Below are positions 35,397 to 45,587 of a DNA stretch of 64,000 nucleotides, one piece after another. Numbering within the stretch: position 1 is the first letter of the stretch; each line of letters opens with the position of its first letter. The notes beneath the pieces are model-generated. The model searched no databases. It saw nothing but the letters and a program-made list of their open reading frames with translations, and was not told where the DNA came from. The stretch lies in the NCBI GenBank assembly GCA_036346255.1, contig CM070623.1, positions 2,780,033-2,844,032 of the forward strand. The letters run 5' to 3'. The position numbers were made by a program, and so were the translations under genes. Source of the stretch: Ampelocalamus luodianensis. Its lineage: Eukaryota; Streptophyta; Magnoliopsida; Poales; Poaceae.

Positions 35397-35474
35397 ATCA
35401 ATGGGTCCCTGGCTCAAAGGGCTATCAAGGATCTGATGGCATGGGGCCTCATCCGCATGGTCTCAGTTCACTAA
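35397..35474 (+). pseudogene. Ribosomal protein S25 exon fragment
   Basis: After a clean acceptor (TTGCAG) the frame reads INGSLAQRAIKDLMAWGLIRM then VSVH and TAA. This is the conserved C-terminal helix-turn-helix part of cytosolic ribosomal protein S25, truncated before its last ~12 residues. Retention of an intron acceptor shows it came by DNA-level capture or duplication rather than retroposition. Two positions usually Arg are changed to Gln and Trp (SLAQRA, MAWG). No upstream S25 exons are present. Confidence 0.85.
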
Positions 35475-35890
35475 CCCCGTGAACTTGATACATGCTAAAT
35501 AAGCAAATCAAATCTAGGTTTGAGTTTATTTTGGGTATTGGTTATCACGATGTATGTGCAAACAAATCAAGGTAAAAATTCTGTTGCATGTCCTCCTCTA
35601 TGACGAAACCTTAAGCTTGATTAGGCTCAATAGGGAAATAAAACTGACACCACTTGTTCTTGCCAGAGCAAAGCAGGCCTAGTGGCAACTACAAATTCAT
35701 GATCAACACTTTGCATTGCTTAGGAAGGGTGTGTAGCTTATGTGCTTATCATATCCACAAGACTGTTATTTGGTCACAAAGGCCCATGGGAGCTGACGAA
35801 CCGGTCCACATGTCGGCGCCGACTTGTCCCACCTGTCGTTGTGCGTGGGAGGGTAAAGAACAAACCACTACCAAGTCAATTCTTTTAAGT

Positions 35891-35945
<55 letters not shown>

Positions 35946-36480
35946 TAAAAAAAACTCTTAATGCAACATCCTCGTTACGCCACACCGTGTTTAAAGTCCA
36001 TTAGATCAAATTCTATTGAAAATATCAATCATCGATCTAAGTTTGTTTGAAAGGTGGAAGTTTTTATTAACCGTATGCATTTTTTGTGAAACAATATGGT
36101 TTCATGAAAAGCCACCTTCGTATGACGATTTTGAAAACATAACTAGCTTGAGATTGTAGGTGTCTGGCTGCAAGGATCGCGGATAGGGTCGACTTTTGCT
36201 GCTGAGAGGATGAACATAGCCGCGGTTAGTCTCTTCTCTAGACACGACGCACATGGTCCTGCAATTGTCCGCACCGAGTAAGAAAACATAAATCGCTATA
36301 GTATATTTTGATACAGTAGACATTCACTGTTTCTATAAATATTTTGTTGTATTACTACTGTTGAGTGTTGTTCACACAAGCTTAAAATACGGTTTAAATA
36401 GTGATTTTCTCACCCCAGAATCCGGATCCTTCTATCCCTACCTACTGCATGTCCATGTCCTAGCTACTTCATGTCCATGT
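35475..36480. other. Intergenic, no gene seen
   Basis: AT-rich sequence with a (GT)n(AT)n microsatellite at about 35893-35942. A short exon-like patch occurs near 35740-35870, but no domain was recognised. Confidence 0.5.
35893..35942. repeat. (GT)n(AT)n compound microsatellite
   Basis: About seven GT units run into about 18 AT units; directly visible. Confidence 0.96.
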
Positions 36481-36481
36481 A

Positions 36482-36615
36482 CAGATTGCCTGAGACAGTT
36501 TGAAAAGCCATTGACAAAGCTCATAGCAAGGTTTCTGTGGCAGGATGGCCAGGAAAAGTGAAGGTGTCAATTGGTAAATTGGAATGTTGTGCACACCAAA
36601 CATTCAAGGGGGTTT
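36482..36615 (+). pseudogene. LINE (non-LTR retrotransposon) C-terminal remnant
   Basis: The frame reads LTKLIARFLWQDGQEK, stop, then CQLVNWNVVHTPN and GG. The F-LW-G...LVNW..V..P...GG pattern is the conserved stretch just after the reverse-transcriptase domain of plant LINEs. It is about 45 codons long with an internal stop, so it is a short relic. No RT core or poly-A tail was found nearby. Confidence 0.5.
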
Positions 36616-37036
36616 TGTTGTAAAATTGACCGTTTTAGCAAATATTCAGAGTTAATTTCAGCAGTATTAACCATAATTAAAGCATATTTTCAGCAGCATT
36701 TAAATGATAAAATTAACATATAAACATATAAATCCTCCATATCATTTAAACAGGATAATATACTCAAAACATGGAACATATGGACAAATAAAATCAGCAT
36801 AATGTTCAGATTTAATATTTTATTTATTACTCTCAGATGTCGAGTTGCACAAAATATAATCTTGGCCTTCACAACACTTATGTCAAAATTTAATCACAAA
36901 TTGAATATGACAATTATAGATTAGGCCTTGAGCTCAAAATAAAAAACTTGTTATTCTAATCATACAAGTTCAAGCAAATTATCAACTTTAACTTTGCTGG
37001 ACAACGGGAATAGATTGTGTTCATCAATATACCATT

Positions 37037-37096
<60 letters not shown>

Positions 37097-38286
37097 ATGA
37101 CCAAAAAAGGAATCACAGAGTATATTGACTGAATGAAAGAACTACAGTGAACAACAATTATACCAAGATAAATCAAATGCTCAGAACAAAGGGAAGACAG
37201 CAAGTGATCTAACAACTCAAGACCAAACGATACTCAATATCACATCCAATGCCATTTTTGACATTACTTCATCATCGAGCATTTAAACCGAGCCCACAAC
37301 ACCACTTTGCAATAGCTCCCAGTACTAGAGTTAATCAAATCGACTCAATTTGAAACTTCTACTAGCACAACACATATGCAAAAGTAATGCGAAAAAATGG
37401 AAAGCAGCAATACTCACGAAGCGAATGGCACTCAAAGCCATTGTGCAGTAAACCGGGTAAGGCACGTGAATCATGCTGTCTCAGAGAACCAATCGCCCCG
37501 CTGTGCCGCAAAGAACGGACGAGGTCGTTGGAGATACAATGCCAATTCACAAATTTGGGGCACACCAAAACCGTACAGAGATGTCGCACGACCAATCACA
37601 GTGCACCGGTTGATACAACCACAGAGCACCAAGAACAAGAAAAAAAATGCTTTCTTCTAACCCAAAATCAATCCAGAGTCTGCTAGATTAATCCACCAAT
37701 TTGCGCAAATACTGGTTTCCACACCGACCAACCAACAGAGGGTAGGCGCAAGAAGGGGAATCGGCGGGATGCGCAAGACTGAGACTGGACCTCACCACTA
37801 ATGGCGTCAAGCCACTAGGTTGAAGCAGCAGCTTCCAAAGCCAAGACCAAATCCCAATTGGAGAAGACGAAGCACAAGGAGTAGAAGCTCACTGTTTTTT
37901 TTTCTTAGGGGCTTCGGAAAAGAGGAAGAGAGTCGGCTTTGAAGAGGAGGAGGAAGGCTCAAACGGTGTGGTTGCTACGAATGACTGGGTCCGAGGTGCC
38001 CAGGCCACTCACTCCTCTAGCGCCGCTGCCTCTTCCTGGCTTCTGTCCAAATCGCCCACGCTCCAGAGGAAAGGGGATCGATCCCATTGATGCGCTCTGG
38101 CTGGTTGGCTCCTCATGCCTCCCAATGACAGGTGGCCCCGCCATTTTATTTTCTTTTCCATTTTTCTTCTTTTCTCTAATTGAGAAATTATCAAAATGGT
38201 CCTAAAAAAATCCAACAGGTTTTGGGTGTGAAAAAAAAATCTTGGGAAGAGTAACTAGATTTGCTTGCCTTGAGTCCTTTTCTACA
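36616..38286. other. Intergenic; possible orphan 5' exon on the minus strand
   Basis: 36616-37340 is AT-rich, with a (CA)n(TA)n microsatellite at 37039-37096. From 38150 down to 37380 the minus strand is moderately GC-rich, with an AATAAAAT motif near 38150, CT-rich leader-like sequence and GTGAGG/GTGAGT donors near 37800 and 37415, like a plant promoter and untranslated exons. No following coding exon was found, so it may be a decapitated gene start. Confidence 0.35.
37039..37096. repeat. (CA)n(TA)n compound microsatellite
   Basis: About 20 CA units followed by about nine TA units; directly visible. Confidence 0.96.
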
Positions 38287-38568
38287 TCTCTACTATAAAG
38301 GCACCAGTACTAAATTTCCCTACAGCTACACCAACCTCTCACCCACGCAGTCATGAGTTCTCCTACATGCACCAAAAATCGCACTGATAAAACACACATT
38401 TGAAACAAACACACGGCATCAACTCTAACCTCTCCTTCCTCTTACTCACTCAAATCCAACACCCGCATTCTTTGGATCAAACCTCATCAATCATGGCCTC
38501 TTCCTCTACCCAACTCCTCGACTCCTCCTCTACCCAACTCCTCGACTCCTCCTCCGCTCTCCCCACCC

Positions 38569-39732
38569 ACAATCCCGTGGCGCTCGCTCGAGTGCGGCGC
38601 CGGCGAGTGCCACCGGCGCCCGGCTCGCCGCCATGCGCCGCTTCTTCTACGACGCCTACTCGCGGTGTGTCGACGGAGCATATTCGACGGCCCCGCATGG
38701 ACTCGTCTCTTCGCCGAGGAGCTTCGTCGAGGGCTCGTGACGACGAGCAAAGACATCGGCCGCAGATCCTCGCCAACGCTGCGGCGAGCCCGCGGTTCGG
38801 GATGCCGTGGCGCGCGGTCGCGCACGTCGGCGCCGCCATGGAGTGGTTGGTGGAGATGCTCACCGAAGGGCGCCGCGCGGGTCGGCGGCGACGTGCATCC
38901 GCCGCGCTGCCGTCGTGTCCAAACTCGCTAGCAAGAAGCGGAACGCGCTGTGGCCGCCGGCCCCCGGCGCCATCGAGTCCGTGATCGCCGCCGCTTCACG
39001 CCGACGAGGAATGCAACCTCTCGGTCTCCTCATCATCAAGAAGCTCGCGCACGACCACGCATAACCGCAGCCTCCTCGACAAGATCATCGACTTCTCCGC
39101 CATCGCCGCCGCAGACGTCGCCGCCGCTTCGCCACCGAGCCTACGATCATCACCCCTCGCATGCTAAGGCCGTGAAGCGATCGCTGCAGGTCATGAAGAT
39201 GCTCGCTGACACGACGGGGAGCACGGGGAAGCTGCTCCGCGAGAGGTAGCGAGATCGTGTTACTGCCAAGAACATCCGCGCCGTGCCCAAAGACGCCGGC
39301 GCCACCTCGAGCCGCAGCGGCTCGGCCGAGGTGCTCACCGCCGCCATGGACGCGACGCGCGGCGAAGATCGGCGCACCGCGCGCGTGGTCTCCCTCCTCC
39401 TCACCATGTTCCTCCAGCCAGGCATCACCGACGAGGCCGAAGCCGTGCACGTCGAGGCCGGCGAGGCGCTCGCCATGCTGGCCCTCGAGAGCCGACGCAA
39501 CTTCGAGCGAATACTCAAGGCCGCCCCCTGCGGCGGCGTACCCGCCGTAGTCGACCGCCTCGTCGAGGAGCTCCGCGACGACGCCGTCGGTGTCGGCGCG
39601 GCCAGGATCCTCACCAACCTCTGCGCGTACGGCGGCGGCGAGTGGTTCGCGCACTCGCCGGCCACGCCCGGCCACGGCAAGGTGCCGCACAACATCCCGG
39701 TCAAGGAGTCAAAGCTACCGAGGTATCGCTAG
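38569..39732 (+). pseudogene. Captured ARM-repeat protein gene fragment
   Basis: Pieces in shifting frames read MRRFFYDAYSRC-like, LLIIKKLAHDH, NRSLLDKIIDFSAIAA, then LQVMKMLADTTGSTGKLLRE, a stop at 39247-39249, NIRAVPKD, EVLTAAMD, EAGEALAMLALES and GAARILTNLCAYGG. The last frame stays open 39283-39732. ADTTGSTGKLLR and ILTNLCAY are typical of a plant family of membrane-associated armadillo-repeat proteins of unknown biochemical role. At least three frameshifts and one stop show it is non-functional. High GC contrasts with the rest of Helitron 2, as expected for a captured host gene. Confidence 0.75.
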
Positions 39733-40728
39733 GCTAGCGCACGATGGTAAGATTCATGGGCCCACACGAAGCCGCCCACCACCTCTTCCACGCCGCATCG
39801 GCGAGGAGGAGCCGGTCGACCGGCCGTCAACGGCCGCCGTGCACACCGCCGATCAATTTGCCGCGGATCCGACGGCTCACGCTGGAGCTCGCCATCGGAT
39901 GATGAGGATGCCTCTCGTCGCCGCCGGCGAGGCCGTTTGTTGAGATGATGGCGGAGGCCGGGATGGGCGGGAGCCGCGCGTGGCGGAGACGACGCCGAGC
40001 CGAGTGCTTCCACGCAGCCTTCCGGCAGCCGCCGGCCGAGCGCAAGACGCCGCCACCTCGCGCGCTCGCCGACACGCGCCGGAGCTCATGGTCGAGCATG
40101 GGCGCCAACAGCCGAGCTCCAATGTGGTGGCTAGTCGCTGCGTATGGGCATGAGCCGAGCCGAGAGCAAGTTTGTTGATGTGTGCACACGATGCGCTTGC
40201 CAAATTCACACGCACGGATTGATCTGTTGTTTGATTCTTCCGAGCTTGAGTCGCACGTAATTATTCATGGATCGAGTCGGTGAGAGGAATTTCTTGTCAA
40301 GAATGTCTTTGGTTGCCGCAAGCGTAAGCCCGCATGCCATTTGCTTATCTCGTTGTTCTTGCACAAGTGTTTTTTTGTTTCTTTTGCTTCTAATTTTCCT
40401 CTCGCGTGAATGAATAAATAAAAATGAAAAGAGTCGCAAGCGCAAGGAACAGAAGGGACGTGTATATAATACAAGTGGTTTGGTCTCAAGAAGTCCAAGT
40501 GGAGATCGATTTTTTTCGCACAGGACGGAGGATTATTGCGTGTTTGATCTTTTTAGACGGAAATTAATTTGGCCTTATGGATTTGCAGAAGACTTGCTAT
40601 ATGAGAGCTCTTTTATGTGCTTGGGCACAAAGAATGTGTTTGTTGTGCGACGACTTCACTCTTCCTAGTCGCGCCAAGCAAATACGTGCCTCAGGCTCGT
40701 GCGAGTGGGATGCGTGTGTGACAAAACC
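39733..40728. other. Helitron 2 segment without identified gene
   Basis: 39733-40170 is GC-rich and may be further captured host DNA; open frames occur on both strands but none has a recognisable domain. 40200-40728 is AT-rich. No RepHel sequence is seen before 40729. Confidence 0.45.
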
Positions 40729-40815
40729 AGAATTTTGTCAAAACCAAACAAGGAACTAGATACTACAGGGAAGACCACCAAAAATATTGTATATAGAGAT
40801 GTATTGAACTGGTGA
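40729..40815 (+). pseudogene. RepHel C-terminal relic
   Basis: Twenty-eight codons and a stop read RILSKPNKELD, TTKNIVYRDVLNW, closely matching the end of RepHel in Helitron 1 (RILAKPKKELD...VYKEVLNW). All nuclease and helicase motifs are gone. The relic marks the same position relative to the Ulp1-like gene as in Helitron 1. Confidence 0.92.
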
Positions 40816-41036
40816 TGAGTGCTAAGTAATATTTTCCATCCAGTTTCCGCTTTTTATTTCCAAACAAATGGAACTTCTTATTAATATGTCCTAATTTACT
40901 AAATTTATAATGAATGAAGTAATGGGAGTTCATCTTGACGATTACATAATCTCCTTTTGGTCTGATCAGTAGGTCATCATCACAAACCAACCAAATCAGA
41001 CCATATATTTTTCTTATCGCTTGTGTGCTCGCAAAC

Positions 41037-41502
41037 CGATATCCATCCACCTCCAAACGAACTCCTCTGCTCCCGTGACCATTAATGGCCGTGAACTCGA
41101 GCCCAAGCACCATCAAGAGTGCAAGGTGACGCTCATCTCCCAAGGTCGACCATTGAGATTCTACGCGGTTTATATATAGTAGCGACACTACTTTATATCC
41201 ATCCACCTCCAAACGAACTCCTCTCGCTCCCGTGACCATTAATGGCCGTGAACTCAGAGCCCAGCGCCATCAAGAGTGCAAAGGTGACGCTCATCTCCCA
41301 AGGTCGACCATTGAGATTCTACGCGGTTTTATATATAGCAATGACATTACTTTATATCCATCCACCTCCAAACGAACTCCTCTCGCTCCCGTGACCATTA
41401 ATGGCCGTGAACTCAGAGCCCAGTGCCATCAAGAGTGCAAAGGTGACGCTCATCTCCCAAGGTCGACCATTGAGATTCTACGCGGTTTTATATATAGCAA
41501 AA
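41037..41502. repeat. ~159-bp tandem triplication with TATATATAG motifs
   Basis: Units starting near 41037, 41195 and 41354 each run from ATATCCATCCACCTCCAAAC through CGTGACCATTAATGGCCGTG to ACGCGGTTTTATATATAGCA. Copies 2 and 3 are nearly identical; copy 1 differs by a few single-base indels. Each carries a TATA-box-like element upstream of the Ulp1-like relic. Confidence 0.93.
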
Positions 41503-41866
41503 TTGTTTGTACACTCGTAACTCAAATCACCATAGAAATAGAAGGGAGGAAGGAAAGGTCGGTGTTGTCAATTCAAGATCCTTTGCTCAAGTAGAAGGGA
41601 GGAAGGAAAGGTTAGTGTTATCTATTCTCAAGATCCTTTGCTCGGTTGTGGCGGCAACATCGCATTTCAGCCTCAGTTCAACCGCCACCGAAGCCGATGT
41701 CACACAACAAAAGGGTAAGCATTGTTATCAATATTACAAACCATCGTTAGTGTCAAGAACAAAACTCATGTTTCAAAGAAATGATTACGATCAAGTTGCA
41801 CAAGAGCTTGTTAATGTTTTTGTCAATAAATTATAGAGGGGAGGATAATAAACTTATGTTTCTCTC

Positions 41867-44660
41867 ATGCATACTGATGTGACAATGATGGACTATTTGG
41901 AGGTTCGTAATGAATCAACCGATATATGCTCCGATGTACATATGTTGGAACAAATTGGTAACCCATCAAGCCATAACCAAGAAAATGATTTGGAGACACC
42001 GATTAGAATATCACAACATAACAAACCAAAGAAATCACACATAGCTCAAGTTGAGCCCTGTGGTAATTAGTGCTTCTTCTCTTACTTTATTGCCTCTCTT
42101 TGTTTTGCTCGATTATTTATATGAAAACTATAATACTTGTTTGAGATTACATGTGCACCAAAGAAGATGCTGATATTATTGAATACACAAATCAAGACCA
42201 AAAAAGAGTTCGTGAACATCGATAAAGGCATGGCTAAATAGAAAAGATATGGAATGTATGTTTCATGATAACATGCAATTGGATGGCGAAGTAAGTACAT
42301 GTGTATACTTTAAATTATTGATATTTAAACCTGCTTATATGATCTACTTACTATATTCTTTTCTTATACAGTGTTAAGTGCATATATTCACCTGTATCGG
42401 GTGAAGAGCATCTACTTCATAGAGAAGGTGAAAAGGTCTTTTGGAGAATACATTTATTTGCAGTCTGCTTAAACGTGATGGTGACCCTAAGGTGGCATTA
42501 AGTTATAAGACAGACACCATTAAGGAAAGAGTGAAGAACTATTTACAAGCTGACATGGTGAAACTTAAATCTGCTATTTATTAAGTATTTCGACTGTTCC
42601 TTTATAGCGGATATATATATTGATGGTCAATACTTCAAAAATGTCAATGTTTGTTGCAGGTTTTCCTTCCAATTAACATAAAAATGCCACTGCACTGCAG
42701 TTGTAATGCTAAAATATTTGAGGTACATGTACTGATTCAATGGGACTAGAACTATGGGACCGCATGCACCTCAAAACTACAAATGAGTAATTATGCCTTT
42801 TTGACATATTTTCTTATTAACTTATTATTAATCCCGAAATGATACATAATTATCACAACAGTAAAAGGACTAGAAAGACAGATTAAATTTGTATTGGAAC
42901 ATAATAAAGAGCTTAACCGAGTCAAGTGGAAGAACCTAGATGTTTCAACATGGCCTCTTATTGAGAAGATCCAAGAGCGAATGCAAAGCAGATGGGTACA
43001 TGTCATGCGACTTGTATTTTACAAAACCGATTATGTTTGATTTTACATACTTAGCAACTCGTGAGATTTTTAATTATTAATGTACAGAACATCATGCGAT
43101 GCGTGGATGGTAAACTTCATGGAATATTGATTTGGATCTTCCTCTCGATAAAGTAACTCGAGGTGATTCATAGTGGACTTGGATACCGCTATATATCATC
43201 CGAACATATTATAAATTTTATAATAACTTATACTACTTACAAGTTGATATAAATAATTTGAGTTTAAGCTACCCGCTATGTTGTGGATTCGAGATTAAAC
43301 ATAAAGAACGGATATCAAGAACTTGAACGGCCAAATGATGACGAAGACAGTCCAAGTGATGTTGAAATTATCGATACTACGATCAAGCGCCTAAACCTCT
43401 CGCCGAATATTCACTACGTAAAGGAATCTGTTGCATCGGGTGAGCACATACATATGGTCGATGAGCGATATGGAGTGTTTAGAGTAAGTATTTTTTCATA
43501 TTAATGGCATAATATACTACTAATAATAATAATACTAAAAGATGTGATCAACTAATACGTTCATGGTCCTTGTTTTTTTAGCAAAGAATGGGTCCAAAGC
43601 ACTGACCATACCCAATCTCTATAAGTCTCGTAACAATTAGAGATATTTTAGATGGAAACAAACCCATGGATCATGATTGCTTCAACATGGTCGTTTCTGG
43701 ACTGTTGCGTGCAACATAGCAAAGTTGTTTATAGAAGACAAATACCACTTCATGGACCTCAAGTTCTGTGTAAGTTGATATAATTATTCCTTCTTGTGTA
43801 TATAATTGTATAATTAATCAAATAATTATAATTTTTGCAAAAATCAACAGCCATAACTCAGTTTGGACGAGATCCGCTGGTGTTGTGACAAGATAGACTA
43901 CAAAGAACTAGCAAAATTGCTTGAATGTCGGCTCGAGATGGAGTACGATATTAAAGATTGCAAAGATCGTAAGATATGTTCTGTAAACTCCTTTAAAAAC
44001 ATATTTTATTTTGCACTTATAGTCCGGGTGTTTGTTTACGTGTTCTATTGCCATATTATCGAGATAGGTTCTACACTTTATTCATAATAGACATGGGTAA
44101 CAAAATTGTCTACATTATGGATCCGCATTCTCCAAATCTGTGGTATCTGTGGTGCATGGGTAATGATCCAAGTATGCCATATATAACTACATTACATAAT
44201 ATTTTCAATCATTTCAATCTCGCCATGAAATTGGCGAACTCGCATGGAATGACAATATTTATGGTCAAGCGTCGTGAATTCAAAAAGGGTTCCAAAAACT
44301 GGAGACTGGTAAAAACATATAATATGTTTCATCTTTCTTATCACATAATCATTTGATTTATCTACAACAAATAAACACTTGCTCTTCTTCTCTAGGAAAT
44401 TGGCAGGCTTCCTTGTATACAACTTCCTAAAGTCGTGGAATGGCGAAAGATTGTCGCTTATCAACATCTGTGAGCATATATATTCTCTATGTATATTTGG
44501 TAGACTACATAGCAAATTAATAAGTTAACTTATTATCTGTCATCCACAGATATCACATTCATCGAGGACGGAATTCTTGGTGGACATTTTGAAGAGCAAA
44601 GCAAATGAATGTACAGATATTATCCCTGAGAACTCCAAGATCTACTTAAGCAATTCATGA
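41867..44660 (+). pseudogene. Decayed Ulp1-like protease gene in Helitron 2
   Basis: The exons parallel those of the Helitron 1 gene: PIRISQHNKPKKSHIAQVEP (about 42000), YMCTKED-DIIEY (about 42150), an LLHREGE-like block (about 42410), LPINIKM (about 42668), VHVL-SMGLELWDR (about 42725), LDVSTWPLIEKIQERMQ (about 42935), the region of the catalytic Cys (about 43090, now CDAWMVNFME with SCG lost) and DSPSDVEIID (about 43340). The second half keeps TLFIIDMGNKIVYIMDP (about 44075) and NGERLSLI. Frameshifts and stops break it throughout, and the catalytic Cys appears lost. It represents the same gene as in Helitron 1, at a later stage of decay. Confidence 0.8.
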
Positions 44661-45285
44661 ATTATTTGTAGTATGCGAGACATGACTTTATTATGCCTTG
44701 TTATGCATGAGTGTTTTCCGGATTATATACATGGTCATATACAATTGCGTGAGACTTAAACTATGGAAAATATTGTCGCTTGGTTGTTTTCATGCACATC
44801 CTCGAAATGAAGCCGTGGCGTTAGCACGAGTTTCATGTGCATCCTCGAAATGAAGCCGATGATAGCACGAGCACTATACTATTATTTGTAGTATGCTAGA
44901 CATGACTTTATTATGCCTTGTTATGCATGAGTGTTTTCCTGATTATATACATGGTCATATACAATTGCGTGAGACTTAAACTATGGAAAAATATTGTCGC
45001 TTGGTTGTTTTCATGCACATCCTCGAAATGAAGCCGTGGCGTTAGCACGAGTTTCATGTGCATCCTCGAAATGAAGTCGTGATGCTAGCACGAGCACTAT
45101 ACTATTATTTGTAGTATGCGAGACATGACTTTATTATGCCTTGTTATGCATGAGTGTTTTCCGGATTATATACATGGTCATATACAATTGCATGAGACTT
45201 AAACTATGAAAAAATATCGTCGTTTGGATATTTTCATGTGCATCCCTGAAATGAAACCGTGGCGTTAGCACGGGCACTATACTAG
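44661..45285 (+). repeat. Tandem array of Helitron 3' termini
   Basis: Units of 220 and 223 bp plus a last 182-bp unit start at 44661, 44881 and 45104, each beginning ATTATTTGTAGTATG and ending in a GCGTTAGCACG hairpin remnant and an ACTATACTA tail. Only the last unit ends in a complete hairpin and CTAG. Units 1 and 2 have an extra partial hairpin copy. Confidence 0.92.
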
Positions 45286-45587
45286 TGAAGACAAATGGCT
45301 GTCTACATGATACAGTCCTTCAGCTTTGGTATATCCTGCCTGATCTCTGCAATATGGTCAGTGGTGGGCCGACGGGCCGTGCTTGGTCGCCCCGGCACGA
45401 CGGCCGGTCCGGCACGCACAGCCGTACCGAGCGAAAAGAAAGAATTCAAGGACAGACAGAAAGAAACCCTAAATCCAATCTCCCCACCACGGCCACCTTC
45501 CTCCACCTTCCTCGCGACATCGGCGGCGGCCGGCTCCGACGAAACCCTAGCTTCTCTCTCTCTCTCTTCTAACCTCGCATCGCTACC

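Larger units (their letters stand above)
38287..45285 (+). mobile_element. Helitron 2, 7.0 kb, non-autonomous relative of Helitron 1
   Basis: The 5' end TCTCTACTATAAAGG after A38286 equals the first 15 bases of Helitron 1. The 3' end is CTAG (45282-45285) before T, with the hairpin CCGTGGC-GTTA-GCACGG just upstream. Contents in order: a captured ARM-repeat gene fragment, GC-rich sequence, the last 28 RepHel codons, a triplicated TATA-containing unit, a decayed Ulp1-like gene and three tandem terminal units. With no nuclease or helicase left it would need RepHel from a relative. It sits about 300 bp upstream of the zinc-finger gene start, so it may affect that promoter. Confidence 0.9.

Noticed and set aside
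37362..37686. Overlapping open frames on both strands near 37.4-37.7 kb
   Set aside because: No domain and no partner exons; they may be untranslated sequence of a lost gene, but a protein cannot be supported.
39085..39704. Minus-strand open frames over the ARM fragment
   Set aside because: They are antisense shadows of GC-rich codons; the plus strand carries the recognisable ARM motifs.
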